DNA of 64,000 nucleotides from NCBI GenBank assembly GCA_034336665.1, contig CM067592.1, positions 29,237,819-29,301,818 on the forward strand, read 5' to 3'. A program made the translations under genes and the position numbers. How positions within the stretch are numbered: the stretch's first letter is position 1; every line of letters begins with the position of its first letter. Source of the DNA: Luscinia megarhynchos (taxonomy: Eukaryota > Chordata > Aves > Passeriformes > Turdidae). Shown one piece after another: positions 1 to 11,480 of this stretch. The notes beneath the pieces were generated by a model. That model did not search any database, was not told where the DNA came from, and was given only the letters and a program-made list of their open reading frames with translations.

Positions 1-229
1 ACAAATGAGACTCCTGTCTTGTGCTTTGCTTTGTGTAGGGAATTGTGTCGGTTTCTTTATTTATTTTTTTCCTCCCCCTCATTCTGTAGGGAAATGAGCT
101 ATAAAAATGTTTGGTCATGATACATTTCTTCTTTTAAATTTTGTAGTATTTTTAAAAGCCTAAGAGTTCAATTTCTTATCAACAGGACAGAAATTAAAAG
201 ACAGGCATTGGCTTTCTGCTGTGACTCAT

Positions 230-792
230 TGTCCTGATTTCAGCTAGCATAGAGTTAATTTCTTCACAGAGCTGTTACAGCGCTGTGTTTTGGATTTGGA
301 ATGAGAATGGTGTTTGGTTTTTTTGTAAGTTGTGTTTATCCTAAATGAAGGAATTTTCATTGTCTCATGCTCTGCCAGTGAGGAGGTGAGCATAAGAAAC
401 TGGCAGGGAGCACAACTGGGACAGGTGACTCAAACTGTCCAAAAGGATATAGGTATCACCAAATGTCATGCCCAGTATATAAACTGGAGACAGATACCCA
501 GAAGGGGCACAGTTAGATTTGGGAAGGGGCTCCTGGCATTGGTAGAAGGTGGTGAGCAAGTGCATTTCACATCACTTGTTTTTTCCTTTATTACTTTTAT
601 CACTATTATTGTCATTTACCATTATTACTGTATTTTACTTTATTTTAAATTAATAAACTGTTTTTATCTCAACCTACAAGTTTTTCTTTGATTCTCCTAT
701 CCATTCCACCAGGGTGAAGTGGGCAAAAAAGGGGGTGTTTGAGTGAGTGGCTGTGTGGTGCTTTGATTTCCGGGTGGACTTAAACCACTACA
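230..792 (+). mobile_element. Solo LTR, avian ERVL-like (TTAAACCAC-ending type)
   Basis: The segment opens TGTCCTGATTTCAGCTAGC and runs through the TAGAGTTAATTTCTTC and GCTGTGTTTTGGATTTG blocks that start the common avian ERVL-like LTR. It has a TATA-like CAGTATATAAA near 474-484 and the CTTTATCTCAACC(T/C)AC block near the poly(A) region (AATAAACTG at about 652-660). It ends CTTAAACCACTACA. This orders U3 to U5 on the plus strand. The middle of U3 is partly deleted or diverged relative to the copy at 59909-60512. Flanking 5-mers CTCAT and CTGAG match at 3 of 5 positions and may be an eroded target-site duplication. No internal retroviral genes flank it, so it is a solo LTR. The family name is from memory. 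Confidence 0.85.
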
Positions 793-1074
793 CTGAGTAG
801 TAAGCAGTCAGAAATAGGAAGTAGTAAGAATGGATTTAAAGAACCAGTTTGTAACCTATTCACCACTACTTAGCAGACAGTGGTGCACAGAGATACACTT
901 TAAAGATATTTTTCAGCATTTTCCTTTTTATTTGAGTGGCTAGGGTTCTAAAGGAGGAAGAATATAAAAAGTAATAGACAAATTTATCTCGGAGAACTCA
1001 CTTCCGAAAGACTATGTGAACTTCCATTATAGAAGCAAAACAAGTAATTTGTTAGGCTCAAATATCTGTTGATG
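793..1074. other. AT-rich sequence, nothing recognised
   Basis: Short unassigned spacer between an LTR and a CR1 tail. No coding frame, RNA or repeat that I recognise. Confidence 0.5.
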
Positions 1075-1168
1075 GTCTGGATACTGACAAGATTACTTCT
1101 AGGCTGTATGTTAGACTTGATGATCTCAAAGGTCTTTTCCAACCTAGTTAATTCCGTGATGCTTTTGT
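1075..1168 (+). mobile_element. CR1 3'-end fragment
   Basis: The block GTTAGACTTGATGATCTCAA followed by AGGTCTTTTCCAACCTAG matches the last bases of avian CR1 (typically GGACTAGATGATCTT then AGGTCCCTTCCAACC). It is followed by a degraded terminal octamer (ATTCCGTGATGC). Only about 90 bp can be assigned. The upstream boundary is uncertain. Confidence 0.65.
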
Positions 1169-2547
1169 GAAGACTCAAACTCCTTCATTACAATATTTCT
1201 AAGGTAACAGCTTGGAAGGGGAAATTATTTTTTATTTGTTTTACTTAAGAAACCCCTAGTTTAACACACAGAGAATCACATGCTGATATTCCCTTAAATG
1301 ATCTCTTATCACAGAAAATAAATTATTATTTTCAGTAAGAACAGAATGGTAGATGGAAATAAAATTTTAACAGTATTTTCACTTTAGAGACAAAATGGGA
1401 GAAGCTCTCTACGTTTGTGGTGGAGTTTGCATCATTAGTGAACCTTGAAAAGCAGATTTTACAAACCTCTATAATAGTTTCAAATACTAAATTATTTTTA
1501 AATAATATCACTGTTCTCAGAAAAGGGGAAGGGAGGAGGAAAGAAAAGATGGAAGCAAGGAAGGAAGCAAGCAAAAATAATTGAGGAAAATAGACTGATT
1601 TCTTATTTTATATTGAGATATTTATATTTATTATCTCATCTATATGATATAATATAAAATATTATATAAATATTATTATATATTATATAAATATATATTT
1701 ATATTTCTTTATATCCAAAAATAGATTCACTGTTACTTTGGAAGTAAGTTACTTTACCAATTAAAATAATAGTTTCTGGTCTAATGTTCCAAACTGAAGC
1801 CAAGAATTCTTTTTTTCCACCCCCCACCCCCCCACTCTGGGACAGAGGGCTAAAATGCACTTTGGAATTTATTGCACAGAAATTTGGTCCTAAGATTATG
1901 CCACTTATGAAAACTCTTCTCTTCCTTCCTTTCCCATAATTAGAATTTAGCTATTTGATTCAATTTGGAATTTAAATAGCAGACATACATTAAGAAGTTT
2001 TAAAATTTTGTTTTCCTTGCAGAATTCCTTTGAGTTAGATAGAACATAATTTAGATTTACTAATTTATAAAAAAGTTTACAGTTTCCCTAAACTGATGTT
2101 TATACAGAACAGCTCTCCATTACATATTAAGAGAGTAATGCAATTAATATAAACCAAAATATATTTCTCAAACATATACTGCAAATGTCCAGCTATATTT
2201 GCATTTTTTAGCTTCATCTTTTAAGAGAAGAATCAATTCCTTTCTCTGGCCAAATTCAGCTGTGGGAAGAGTTATCAGACCTATAACCAAATCACAAGGC
2301 TGTTGCAATTATAAAACCCACAAATGTGAAAAAAATATGGCTTTATTTCCTTGTATATTTCTAAATAGACCAGTATTAAAATAACAGTTGTTTATAAAAA
2401 TGGTTAAAAGTGATCTTTTTGTTTCCTGACCTCTATTTCCTTGACACACAGATCTTCCAGGCATTTTGTACTGGTTTTCCTGGGATCCAGTTTATTTTCC
2501 TTATAGTTACTTGTGTGGAATTATATATTGATTTGTGACCTAAACAT
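1169..2547. other. AT-rich spacer with simple AT tract
   Basis: Low-complexity TA-rich DNA at about 1625-1705 (TATATAAATATTATTATATA-like), a short C-run at 1820-1831, otherwise non-repetitive AT-rich DNA. No supported gene. Confidence 0.5.
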
Positions 2548-2712
2548 GATCACACTGAAGTTTCAGTTACTGCTGAGCAATGCTTAGACAGTGGTAAGGA
2601 CTTTTGTGCTTCTCACAGTGAATAAGCTCGGGGTGCTCAAGAAGTTATGAGGGGACACAACAGGGACACCTGACCTGAACTGACCACTGTGGTATTCTGT
2701 AACACATGAATA
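2548..2712 (+). mobile_element. ERVL-like LTR fragment
   Basis: GTTACTGCTGAGCAATGCTT, then CTTTTGTGCTTCTCACAG, then GGGGTGCTCAAGAAGTTATG and ACCTGACCTGAACTGACC follow, in order, the internal U3 of the same avian ERVL-like LTR seen at 59909-60512. Both the 5' end and everything 3' of this U3 block are missing, so it is a truncated and older copy. Confidence 0.75.
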
Positions 2713-5336
2713 TCCAACAACTAGAGCTGGCTTTGTCAAGCAGATTTTACCAGCAGTTCTTTTATAATTTTCACTAAAAATACTAAATAGGTGTGAAAAA
2801 TGAAACTGGGACCTTTCTGTTCATACTCCTTTCCTTCTTCCCTAGTTCTAGTAAAATAAACTTTTTGCACTTGAAACACATCTGGTAATTTTATAAAGTC
2901 CATAGTATGCATGATATGTAGAGGTTTGAGGATTTCACATCTTTGAAATATAGCCTCTTCTCAAAACTGTATCTATGAGAACACTGAAAAACTTAGCCAG
3001 TTCTACTGTTCTAATTGAAAACATATGGTTTACTCTGGGTGATGTTTGGAAAGGTTTCTCAAAGCAGTATTATGAATTAGGTACTCAGCTTCTACTGGGT
3101 AGTCACGGGGATTTGGGAGTCTGAAATCCATCTGTTATGTTTCTGTAAAATTGTTTCCTTTGTAGTGTGGTTATAATCGAAACAGGAGGATTAATTAACA
3201 CATCAAAGCAGGAGAGAGGTCAGAATTTATGAGAAGTTTGCATATAAGTCTTTTATTGTGCAAAAATTCAGAAATACTTTGAGTTCTGTTAAAAAAAAAA
3301 AAAGGTGTAACTCTGTACAACTATCTGTCCAGCTATCAAATAAAAAATTCTGCCATAGGGGCACTGAACTACCGAAATAAACTGCTTTGTCTCAAGGTCA
3401 ATCATCTGTATTGATTTTACGTTTTATTTAGTGCCACAGGACAAAAACTTATCAAATTTAATGCATAGCAAATATCTTGGAAAGCATTTAACTTTTGAAC
3501 TTAAATTAAATAATAGCTAAGATTTCAAATAGTATATATTTTGTATCAGTAGAAAGAAGAAATTGTTCCAGTTAAAACAAAAATAAATCCTTTAAGAAAA
3601 TAAGGTGGAAAGAACGAGACAAGAAATTGCTCAGATAATAAAGGTAATAAGCTTGCTTCTCTACACACAAAGTAAGTTAGCAATAGTTCATTGTCCCATA
3701 AAGGAAAAAGGAAGCCTACCCAGCGTTAATGAAGTGGCTGGCACCAAGCAATTGTGCTGATTGACCCAGCCTTGTTGATTTCTGCTGAGGTTATGGAGAA
3801 AGAATCTGAAAGCAGCTGGAAAACAACCTTGTTAATATTTTACAGGTAAACTAGACCTTCATGTCATATAACACCTAATATTCTTAATATCTCTTGCCTA
3901 ATTCTGGCTGACTTCAAATCCTTCTTAGGAAGTTTTCCCTTTATTCATTATTGTGTCTGCTTAATATTAAGATATTGTTAGACAGTGCAATAAAGTGGAT
4001 TGAGAAGAAGCTTAAAATGTTTTACTTTCTGTCCATACAGCAAGAGCAATATCCATAAGTATAAATGTACACATACACAGACAGGCTTAACCCCACCTGT
4101 CCATTACCCATATGTAAGAATTTATAGAACATGGAGTCAAGACCTAGCACTGTTTATGCACAAACCAGTGCATGGCCCAGTGTCAATTTTGGGTAACAAA
4201 TACATTGCTGGGTAACTAAATTTCCTCAGGCAAAACCACTGAACTGTACTTTTCATGGGGAACTGTTGGTTAAAAAGTATGTTGCACCAAGCACCATAGA
4301 ATTTCTGAAGTGTTCCAATAAAGAGGCCATGCTGTATATATGTCCTTAGACGAGACTGAGAAATCTTGACATACAGACCAGAAGGAAACCTATGGAAACA
4401 GATAACTTTAAACCTGTTAATATGCAGGCCTAGTTCTCCTTGAGATTAAGATTATACATTTTGACCAAAGAACATAGCTTCTGCATGGATAATTAAATTG
4501 CACCTGAGATTGTATCAAAATTCTTCTCCACACATTTGTTTTCTGCAATGATCACCATATGTTTCCTTTTTTTCCCCAGAAAACGACAGAGAGAGAGGAG
4601 GAAGAAAGACCACAAACTGTCTTGCTTTTATAGAAACTGATGAAAAAATGATTTATTTCCTCATTAGTTTTGACGGTGATTTATTTGTTTATTTTTATTG
4701 GTATTGGGTGGATAGGTTGATGCATGCCTATGGTTGATTATCTTCACGAAGTCCTCAGCAGGACTTGTTCCCTACATCATTTTTGGGGTCACTAGCTATT
4801 CATAAGGACACAAGTGTCCCAGTATTTGAAAGCAAATCTGGGCTTGAATTTCTGACAGCAATTCTCCTAGTATATGTTGATAACTGCTAGCAAAATCCTT
4901 GATGTGCAGCAGACAAAAAGAGCCAAGGAAACACAGAGCACAATTGAAAATGACCATTTCTCCTACACAATACCTCTGCAAGCTACCAGCTCAGTATGCA
5001 TAGGTTCAGCAACAAGAATGTTAGAAAAGCAGTGGGTTGTGTTTCTCTTAGACCTTAGATGGTAACTGTCATATTTATAAAAGGAATTAGAGCCTTTATT
5101 TTCTCTTTGAGAAGCTTTTAAGGCCCCAGAAAACTTGCTGAAAGGGGTTTACAGTGGTTCTAGTAATTTCACTAAAATGCACAGGAGAAATACCAACCAG
5201 ATATTCTCAAGAGGTCAAAAAACCACACAGGTTCACTGGCAAATTAAAGAAAACCAGAAGATTCAGCGAAAAGGTTTAGTAAAACCTGTAATCCACATAA
5301 AACACTCAGAGCATTAACTTAGTCCATTCAATTTAG
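2713..5336. other. Unassigned AT-rich DNA
   Basis: I see no gene or recognised transposon. There is a poly(A) run at about 3291-3303 and a short inverted repeat AAGTCCT-CAGC-AGGACTT at 4749-4766. Open frames here are short and show no family motifs. Confidence 0.45.
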
Positions 5337-6075
5337 CAAACTGTCCTGGGTTGCAATACAGGATGTGGCCAGAAATGCGTATTCTATCACTATCTGTTGA
5401 AGCCAGGTGAGGTAGTGATTTCCTTATCTCTGTGGCACATATTATCTGCTAGTGGGCCATCTTTAAGACAAGATGGGGCAATCATCTTTATCTTTTCCAC
5501 AACCCATCCTCCCTCCAGGAAGGTATCATCAGCTGCTGAGCCATTAAGTCCCACTTTATGACTGATAAAATTACATCATCCCACTGGGACATGCTCCAGC
5601 CAGGGGAGGAGCCAAGCCTTTCCTACCTAGATAAAAAATGAGATTTTGGACAGCAAGATACCATCTTTCCACTGGATTCCAGAGGAAAAAATGGACCTTT
5701 TTCACATCATCCCTGGACCTTCAGAGGAAAAAGTGCACCTTCTACAGGAGCACTGCTTCAGCTGAACCACATCTGTCACTCCAGGGGGACTGCAGCCACT
5801 ATTTAATGGGACTGCTACCAGCACCCTGACTGATGGGGTGTCAGGTTGCATTCTGACCCTGTCAGAGTTGGGATTGTTCTTTGTAATACTTCTACATTTC
5901 TATTTTAATTTTCCTAGTAAAGAACTGTTATTCCAATTCCCATATCTTTGCCTCAGAGCCCCTTAATTTCAAAATTATAATAATAATTTGGAGGGGGGGG
6001 GTTTACATTCTCCATTTCAAAGACAAGCTTCTGCCTTTATTGGCAGACAGTTGTCCTTCAATCCAGGACACAAAC
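5337..6075 (+). mobile_element. Solo LTR (second family) with 5-bp TSD
   Basis: The LTR proper is 5342-6070 (729 bp). It begins TGTCCTGGGTTGCAATACAG and ends CAATCCAGGACA, so the termini form the inverted pair TGTCCTGG/CCAGGACA. It is flanked on both sides by CAAAC (5337-5341 and 6071-6075), a perfect 5-bp target-site duplication. A TATA-like AGATAAAAAATGAG lies near 5630, an AGTAAAGAAC poly(A)-like signal near 5918, and a G-run at 5993-6001. There is no internal region, so it is a solo LTR formed by LTR-LTR recombination. A 5-bp duplication fits ERVL-type or some ERV1-type integration better than the 6 bp usual for ERVK. The copy at 11486-12193 is the same family inverted. Confidence 0.93.
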
Positions 6076-6715
6076 TTTAAAACCATTCACTTTTGCTCAA
6101 AACGTTCCAGGAAAAGAAGAAAAAGATACAGAAAAACACACATATAGCTATCAGCTCCAGGTTTCCAGCAGTACTCACATAAAAACTCTAAGAGAAGGGT
6201 AGGGTCAGGGCATGTCTGCCTCATGCTCGGCTTTAAACACCCCTTGACTTTCAGGGTCCCAGCCCCCAGGTGGAACTTCCTTCATTTGGCCACTCAGAAG
6301 CTGGGTAGAGAAGGCAGAGCCCTGCCTCCAGTGTGCCAATAATTGGCAGGCACTACAGGGCTGGAATACAGGCCCTAGGGCTGGGGGGAATGTTCACTGT
6401 CTTGCCAGGGCAGCACCCTCCCGTACACACACATGCATCCCAAAACATCTTGGGACATCAATCCTTCCAGTCTCTGACAAAGCTTTGTATATATGGGTAT
6501 TGAGACATCAAGAGCAAGTGATTGGAGGTTACTAAAAGTGGTCGACATGATGCTTGAGCTGTTTATAGCGCTAGGCTCTTGTAGGCCACTCAGCAAACAT
6601 TGTCTCTGCTGGATGCATAATACCACAGTTTTTTTTTCTCACATCAATCCATAAACAACAATTCTTGCTTTCTGGGACTATCTCTGGATTTGGTCTGTTA
6701 ATGGTGAGGATAGCA
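6076..6715. other. Unassigned intermediate-GC sequence
   Basis: Somewhat GC-richer than the surroundings (for example 6230-6400, with GGTCCCAGCCCCCAGGTGG). No family could be assigned. It could be an old repeat, but I cannot show this. Confidence 0.4.
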
Positions 6716-7103
6716 GACAAAGCCAGTGGGCTGAGACAAGTACACAATCAATTCTATTCTGCTCTTATAAGACCTCACCTGGAGTATATTAGTATATCAG
6801 TTCTGTGGCCCCCAAAATAAGAAGGATGTGGACATGGTTGGGGGTGTCCAGAGAAGGATCACCAAGGTGAGCAGAAGACTGGAGCACCTCGCTTATAAAT
6901 ATAGACCAAAACATTTTGGGCTGTTCAGCCTGGAGAAGAAAAGTCTTCAGGGATACTTTGTAGGAACCTTGCAGTACATAAATGAAGCATTCAAGAAATC
7001 CATAGAGGGACTTTTTACAAAAGCATGTAATGCTAGAACAAGGCATAATGCTTTTAAGTAGAAAGAATATGGATTTAGATTAGATATTTACGATGGAGAC
7101 ATT
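6716..7103 (+). mobile_element. CR1 fragment, 3' half
   Basis: In order it shows the CR1 landmarks GCCAGTGGGCTGAGA, TCTGCTCTTATAAGACCTC, ACCTGGAGTAT, GTCCAGAGAAGGATCACCA, CTGGAGCACCTC, GGGCTGTTCAGCCTGGAGAA, then GATTTAGATTAGATATTTACG. This is the C-terminal end of ORF2 plus the start of the 3' UTR. The terminal octamer end is missing where the opposite-strand CR1 at 7105 begins. Multiple stops and substitutions mark it as inactive. Confidence 0.85.
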
Positions 7104-7600
7104 AGACACTAGAACATGTTGTGCAGAGATTCTTAAGATCATGGAGTCCAACTAGCATTGCCAAGACTGCCATCACATCCCTAAATATCTACATGTCTTT
7201 TAAATACCTTCAGAGATGGTAACTCAAACACTTCCCTGTGAAGCTTGTTTCCATGCCTGACCAATCTTTCCATGAAATTTTTTTTTTCCTAATGTCCAGT
7301 CTAAATTTCCCTTGACACAACTTTAGGTTATTTCCTCTTCTCCTATAGCTTGTTACTTGGAACAAGAGGCCAACCTTCACACCACTACAACTCTCTTTCA
7401 GGTTGTTATGGGAAGCAATAAGGTGTCCCTGGTGCCTCTCTTTCCCCAGGAGAAAGACCCCTGCTCTTGCAGCCACTCCTCTTAAGACTTATTCTCTAGA
7501 ACCCTCTGCTACTTTTCTTTGCACACACTCCAGCACCTCGATGTCTCTTTCGTAGTGAGGGGTCAAAAAATGAACACAGGATTCAAGGTGCAAGTTTAAA
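7104..7600 (-). mobile_element. CR1 fragment, opposite strand
   Basis: On the plus strand it reads AAGATCATGGAGTCCAACTA, CAGAGATGGTAACTCAA, CTTCCCTGTGAAGCTTGTTTC, CCTAATGTCCAGTCTAAATT, TATTTCCTCTTCTCCTATAG and CTCCAGCACCTCGATGTCT. These are the reverse complements of the CR1 3' region. It abuts a plus-strand CR1 tail at 7103, giving a tail-to-tail pair. It is truncated at the 5' side, as is usual for CR1. Confidence 0.85.
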
Positions 7601-7787
7601 GAAAATGAGGAGGACTAAAGTAAAGCTGTGGATGGTAACATTTTATCAACAGAAATTCTTAACAGTAAAAGGAAGGCTGGCAGACAGTTAAGAACACACT
7701 ATGCACTAGAGGTCAAGTCAACTAATAAGTCCTAGAAAGCTTGTCTCACCACATTTTTTTCTTATATGAGAACATAATGAAACAAGC

Positions 7788-7797
7788 TAATTATCTT

Positions 7798-7882
<85 letters not shown>

Positions 7883-7924
7883 AATATGTGTATATATATA
7901 TATATATGTATATATGTATATGTA

Positions 7925-7964
<40 letters not shown>

Positions 7965-8019
7965 ATACCTAATACTTACTGTTAATTATCTTCGTATATA
8001 GAATACCTAATACTTACTG
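7788..8019. repeat. Compound (TA)n(TG)n microsatellite inside a duplicated unit
   Basis: A (TA) run at about 7800-7846 passes into (TG) at 7847-7877 and then mixed TA/TGTA to about 7962. The flanks are duplicated. TAATTATCTTC occurs at 7788-7798 and 7983-7993, and AATACCTAATACTTACTG at 7964-7981 and 8002-8019. Copy 2 keeps only a 7-8-bp GTATATA core between the two motifs, while copy 1 holds the expanded microsatellite. Confidence 0.95.
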
Positions 8020-8129
8020 CCAAACACAAAAAAAGCCCAGATCAACTCTCTGTGAAAGCCAGGTTAAGTTAAAAGTAAATAGATTAATACAAATGAAATA
8101 AAATAAAAAGGTGCTTTTCTACATCATGA

Positions 8130-9000
8130 TAAAGAACTTGGATGGAGAACTTGAAGGTATATTAAGTCTGCCAATCACACTAAATTACAAGGAGCTGTTG
8201 ACTCCCATGGAGGAGGAGAGGCCCTGCAGAGAGATCTGGACAGATCAGAGGGCTTGGAAATCACCAGTTATGTGAAGCTTAACAAAGACAAGTGTCAGAT
8301 ATGGAAGGGGAAGCCTGGAAGTATGGACAGACTGGGGAATGAGATCCTGGAAAGCAGTGCCATGGAAAGGGACCTGGGGGTCCTGGTCGATGGCAAATTG
8401 AACCTGAGTCAGCAGTGCCCTGGAGCCAGGAGGGGCAGCCCTGTCCTGGGGGCACCAGGGACAGCATCACAGCCGGGCAAGGGAGGGGATTGTCCTGCTC
8501 TGCCCTGAGCTGGGGCAGCCTCACCTCCAGTGCTGGGCGCTGGTGTGGGAACCTTGATATGAGAAAGACATTGAGCAATCAGCAAGCATCCAAAGAAGGC
8601 CCACAAGGATGGTGAAAGGCCTAGAGGGGAAGTGAATATGAATAGTGGCTGAGGTCACTTGGCTTATTCAGAGTAAGGAAGAGCAGTCTTGAGGTAAGAC
8701 TATATCACAGTCTACAACTCTTCACCAGGGAAAGAGATGAAGCAGACACTGATCTTTCCTTTCTGCTGACCAGTGACAGGACCTGAGGAAATGACATGAA
8801 GCTGTGTCACAATAAGCTTAGTTTGGATATTTGAAAAAGGTTCTTCCCCCAGAGAATGGTTGGGCACTGGAACAGCTTCCCAGAGAAGCGGACACAGCAT
8901 CTGTGACCTGACAGAATTGAAAGGCCATTTGTAAAAGGCCAGGAGTTGGATGTGGTGATCCTTCTGAGTCCCTTCAAACAGGATATTCTGTGATTCTATG
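8130..9000 (+). mobile_element. CR1 fragment with intact 3' end
   Basis: It starts in ORF2 (GGAGGAGAGGCCCTGCAGAG, GGAAAGGGACCTGGGGGTCC) and runs through TCCAGTGCTGGGCGCTGGTG. It reaches the 3' end TCCCTTCAAACAGGATATTC followed by TGTGATTCTATG, the CR1 terminal repeat. A run of 14-15 A follows at 9001-9014. Internal deletions compress the C-terminal ORF2 region. It encodes no usable protein. Confidence 0.85.
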
Positions 9001-9014
9001 AAAAAAAAAAAAAA

Positions 9015-11480
9015 GTCTGATGAGACTAAGGAATCCTAAAACAGCCATTAATTAATACAATACTGAAGATGAAGAAATATGGGTAAAGGAACACATACAA
9101 GCAGAAACTTCCAAAATAAGTTTTCTCTGATGAGATTTAATATGATAGTCCTATTCTATTTTCTAAAGAATTATTTGTTATGACTAGAAGAAGTGGAAGA
9201 CATAAACTTTAAGACCTGTATACAATTCTTATTGTCCTCTGAGATTACAGGATGATTAAATGTAATCATCATTGTTAGAAAGCAGTCTTCTGGAAGTACC
9301 AGAAAAGAGAAGACTAGTACTAAAGTAGTACAAAGCCCACAGCCAAGTCTTGCCTAATCATTAAGAAAACTGGCTGATGCTGTTCCAATACCAAATTTGT
9401 CTAAGTTTTCTTTCACATTTGTATGCTTTAAGGATTTATTCCTTTGCAGTTTTATTTCTATCAAGTTCCTGGATAAACCAGCAAAACTCCTGTGCAGCAA
9501 TATTACAGAACAATAGGTAGATACATAGCTGTATGCTACCAGGACTATATAGAATTTGTTGTCCCTCACAATGCAGTCTGATTCCTTAACCACATCCCTC
9601 CAACAGTGGTGGCCAAGTGAGGAAAAACAAGTTTGCTCTGAATAAAGGCCAGATGTCATATTACCATGTTAATTCTGATGCTTCCTTACTTTTCATTTAT
9701 TAGCTCTGAAACTTTAGTAAGCTCCTTTATAATGCACAGATTATGTATTTCAACATCATATGCAAAAAAAAAGACTATGGAAATTGTAGACAAACACCTG
9801 AAACACTGGCATTAAGAAAAATAATAATTGAAGAAGAAATAATGTCTTATGGCAAGATGTGAGGGAAACATAAGTAAGTAATATATTATTGGGTGGCAGA
9901 GCTGTTCTATTAATGTTCCCAGTGTCCTGGATGTGAAGGAATGACCTTTAGCTTTGCTGCCCAGAGTTCCCCATATCTCTTGAAGAAACGGGAAAGAAAA
10001 GCAAAGAGCTTTGCTTTTTTATGTCAGAGACAAGTCACTGACTCAATGCAATTCAGAACACAATATAATATTCCCTCTATGCCTTGTGGGCAGGAAACAG
10101 GCAGTAACACCTCTGTCAGTGTTCACTAGCCAAATAGTTGATATTCGCTGGGGAAATATTTCACACCCTTCAAGATGTGTAACTGTATGACTGAATTCCT
10201 AATTAGCAATCCTATTTAGTCCTTCATTTTTTTGTATCTGCTTGTAATTTCTTATCAGCATACTTATCCTCAGCATGCCAGTTGCCATGACAACTCCTTA
10301 TTTTGATGTCTTCCATTACAGTTTTCATGGTAAAAGTTTTTTGTTTAAAGATAGGTTGCATCCTCCCAGGATTGCTCAGAACCAGTTGATTCTATTCTGA
10401 GGAAAATATCGACCTTTTCTGTTTGCCACACGTCAAAATAGTGATTTGGCAACCAGTGGCGATTTTGGTATTTATTGAAAAATAACGGAGGAGCCCATAC
10501 AGACACATCTTCTTGAAAGCAAGTAAAATACAGAATCCATTTAAAAGACATTTTAACGTGCACGATCTGAATCTGACTCAGAGCCTCCATGGAAAGATAA
10601 ATGAACTACTGAAACTGCTTGAAAGTGGTAGGGTAAATTTTTCTACACTTGACTTGGAGTTTGACTACTGGAAGTCACTGTTAAAAATGGGGTTTAGTAC
10701 AAGCAGTGGCTGCAGAAGCTGTAAAGACCTTTGCTAAGCAAAACCCAGTGGACCACACACCCATTTATTAAGAGACTTTCAAGTTCTCTGTGGCATAGTG
10801 ATCTGAACGAATTAGCTTTTGTTGGCTGAAATTATGAAAGACAGATAAAACCAGCATGTCTAACAGCCCCATCAACTTCAGTGTAGGCAAGGTCAGAATT
10901 ATGTCCACATCTCTTCGAAGTGTTACAGTTTAAATGGTTTTGGCATAATATTCCCCTCTTTTTTGCCTAAATGGACAATTTTCCTTTAAGTAGCAACTAG
11001 TTATTACCCTATAGATCATTGTTGCAGAAATGCTTTACTTTTGAGTAATCATTAACAGATGTCCATTTATGGAAATTGCCATGAGAGAACAATAGTGGAA
11101 ATACAATAGTTAAGGGATGAGTAGGAGTATTAGTAAAAATAAAAATAATTAAAGAAGCATCAGCAAATAGAACACGTCCTTTACTTTTATTTGTAAGAGA
11201 GTAAGGGACGACCTAATTGGCAACCTTTCAAGAAGCAAAAAATTTAACAGTGAAAGTGACATTATTCTTTGTCTATTTTGTGTGGGTGAAGGTGCTTTTA
11301 TTTCTATATTTGCATTTTAACTGGCCCAAAGAAAGAGAGGTAGAGGTATAGAAAAAGAGTCCATTTAACTCAAACAAATATAGGCTTTTTTTTCAATTAG
11401 AATTTGTATTCCAGAACAGTTGCAGACCTGTTGCTGTGGGGAAAAAATTTAGAAAAGAACCTAATTCCAAAAACAACTAC
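9015..11480. other. Unassigned DNA with an RFX-like X-box
   Basis: No gene or known transposon recognised. The exception is a near-palindromic motif at 10281-10294, listed separately. A possible acidic-basic short frame at 10513-10737 has no family features. Confidence 0.4.
10281..10294. promoter_or_regulatory. RFX-type X-box-like motif
   Basis: GTTGCCATGACAAC differs at one position from the classic palindromic X-box bound by RFX transcription factors (GTTGCCATGGCAAC). It lies in non-repetitive sequence. A 14-bp match can arise by chance, so a regulatory role is an inference. Confidence 0.35.

Noticed and set aside
332..691. 119-codon frame inside the ERVL-like LTR
   Set aside because: It spans U3, R and U5 of a solo LTR and has no domain. 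LTRs of this class do not encode a protein here.
7741..7965. Tyr/Ile/Val repeat protein
   Set aside because: Translation of the TA/TG microsatellite.
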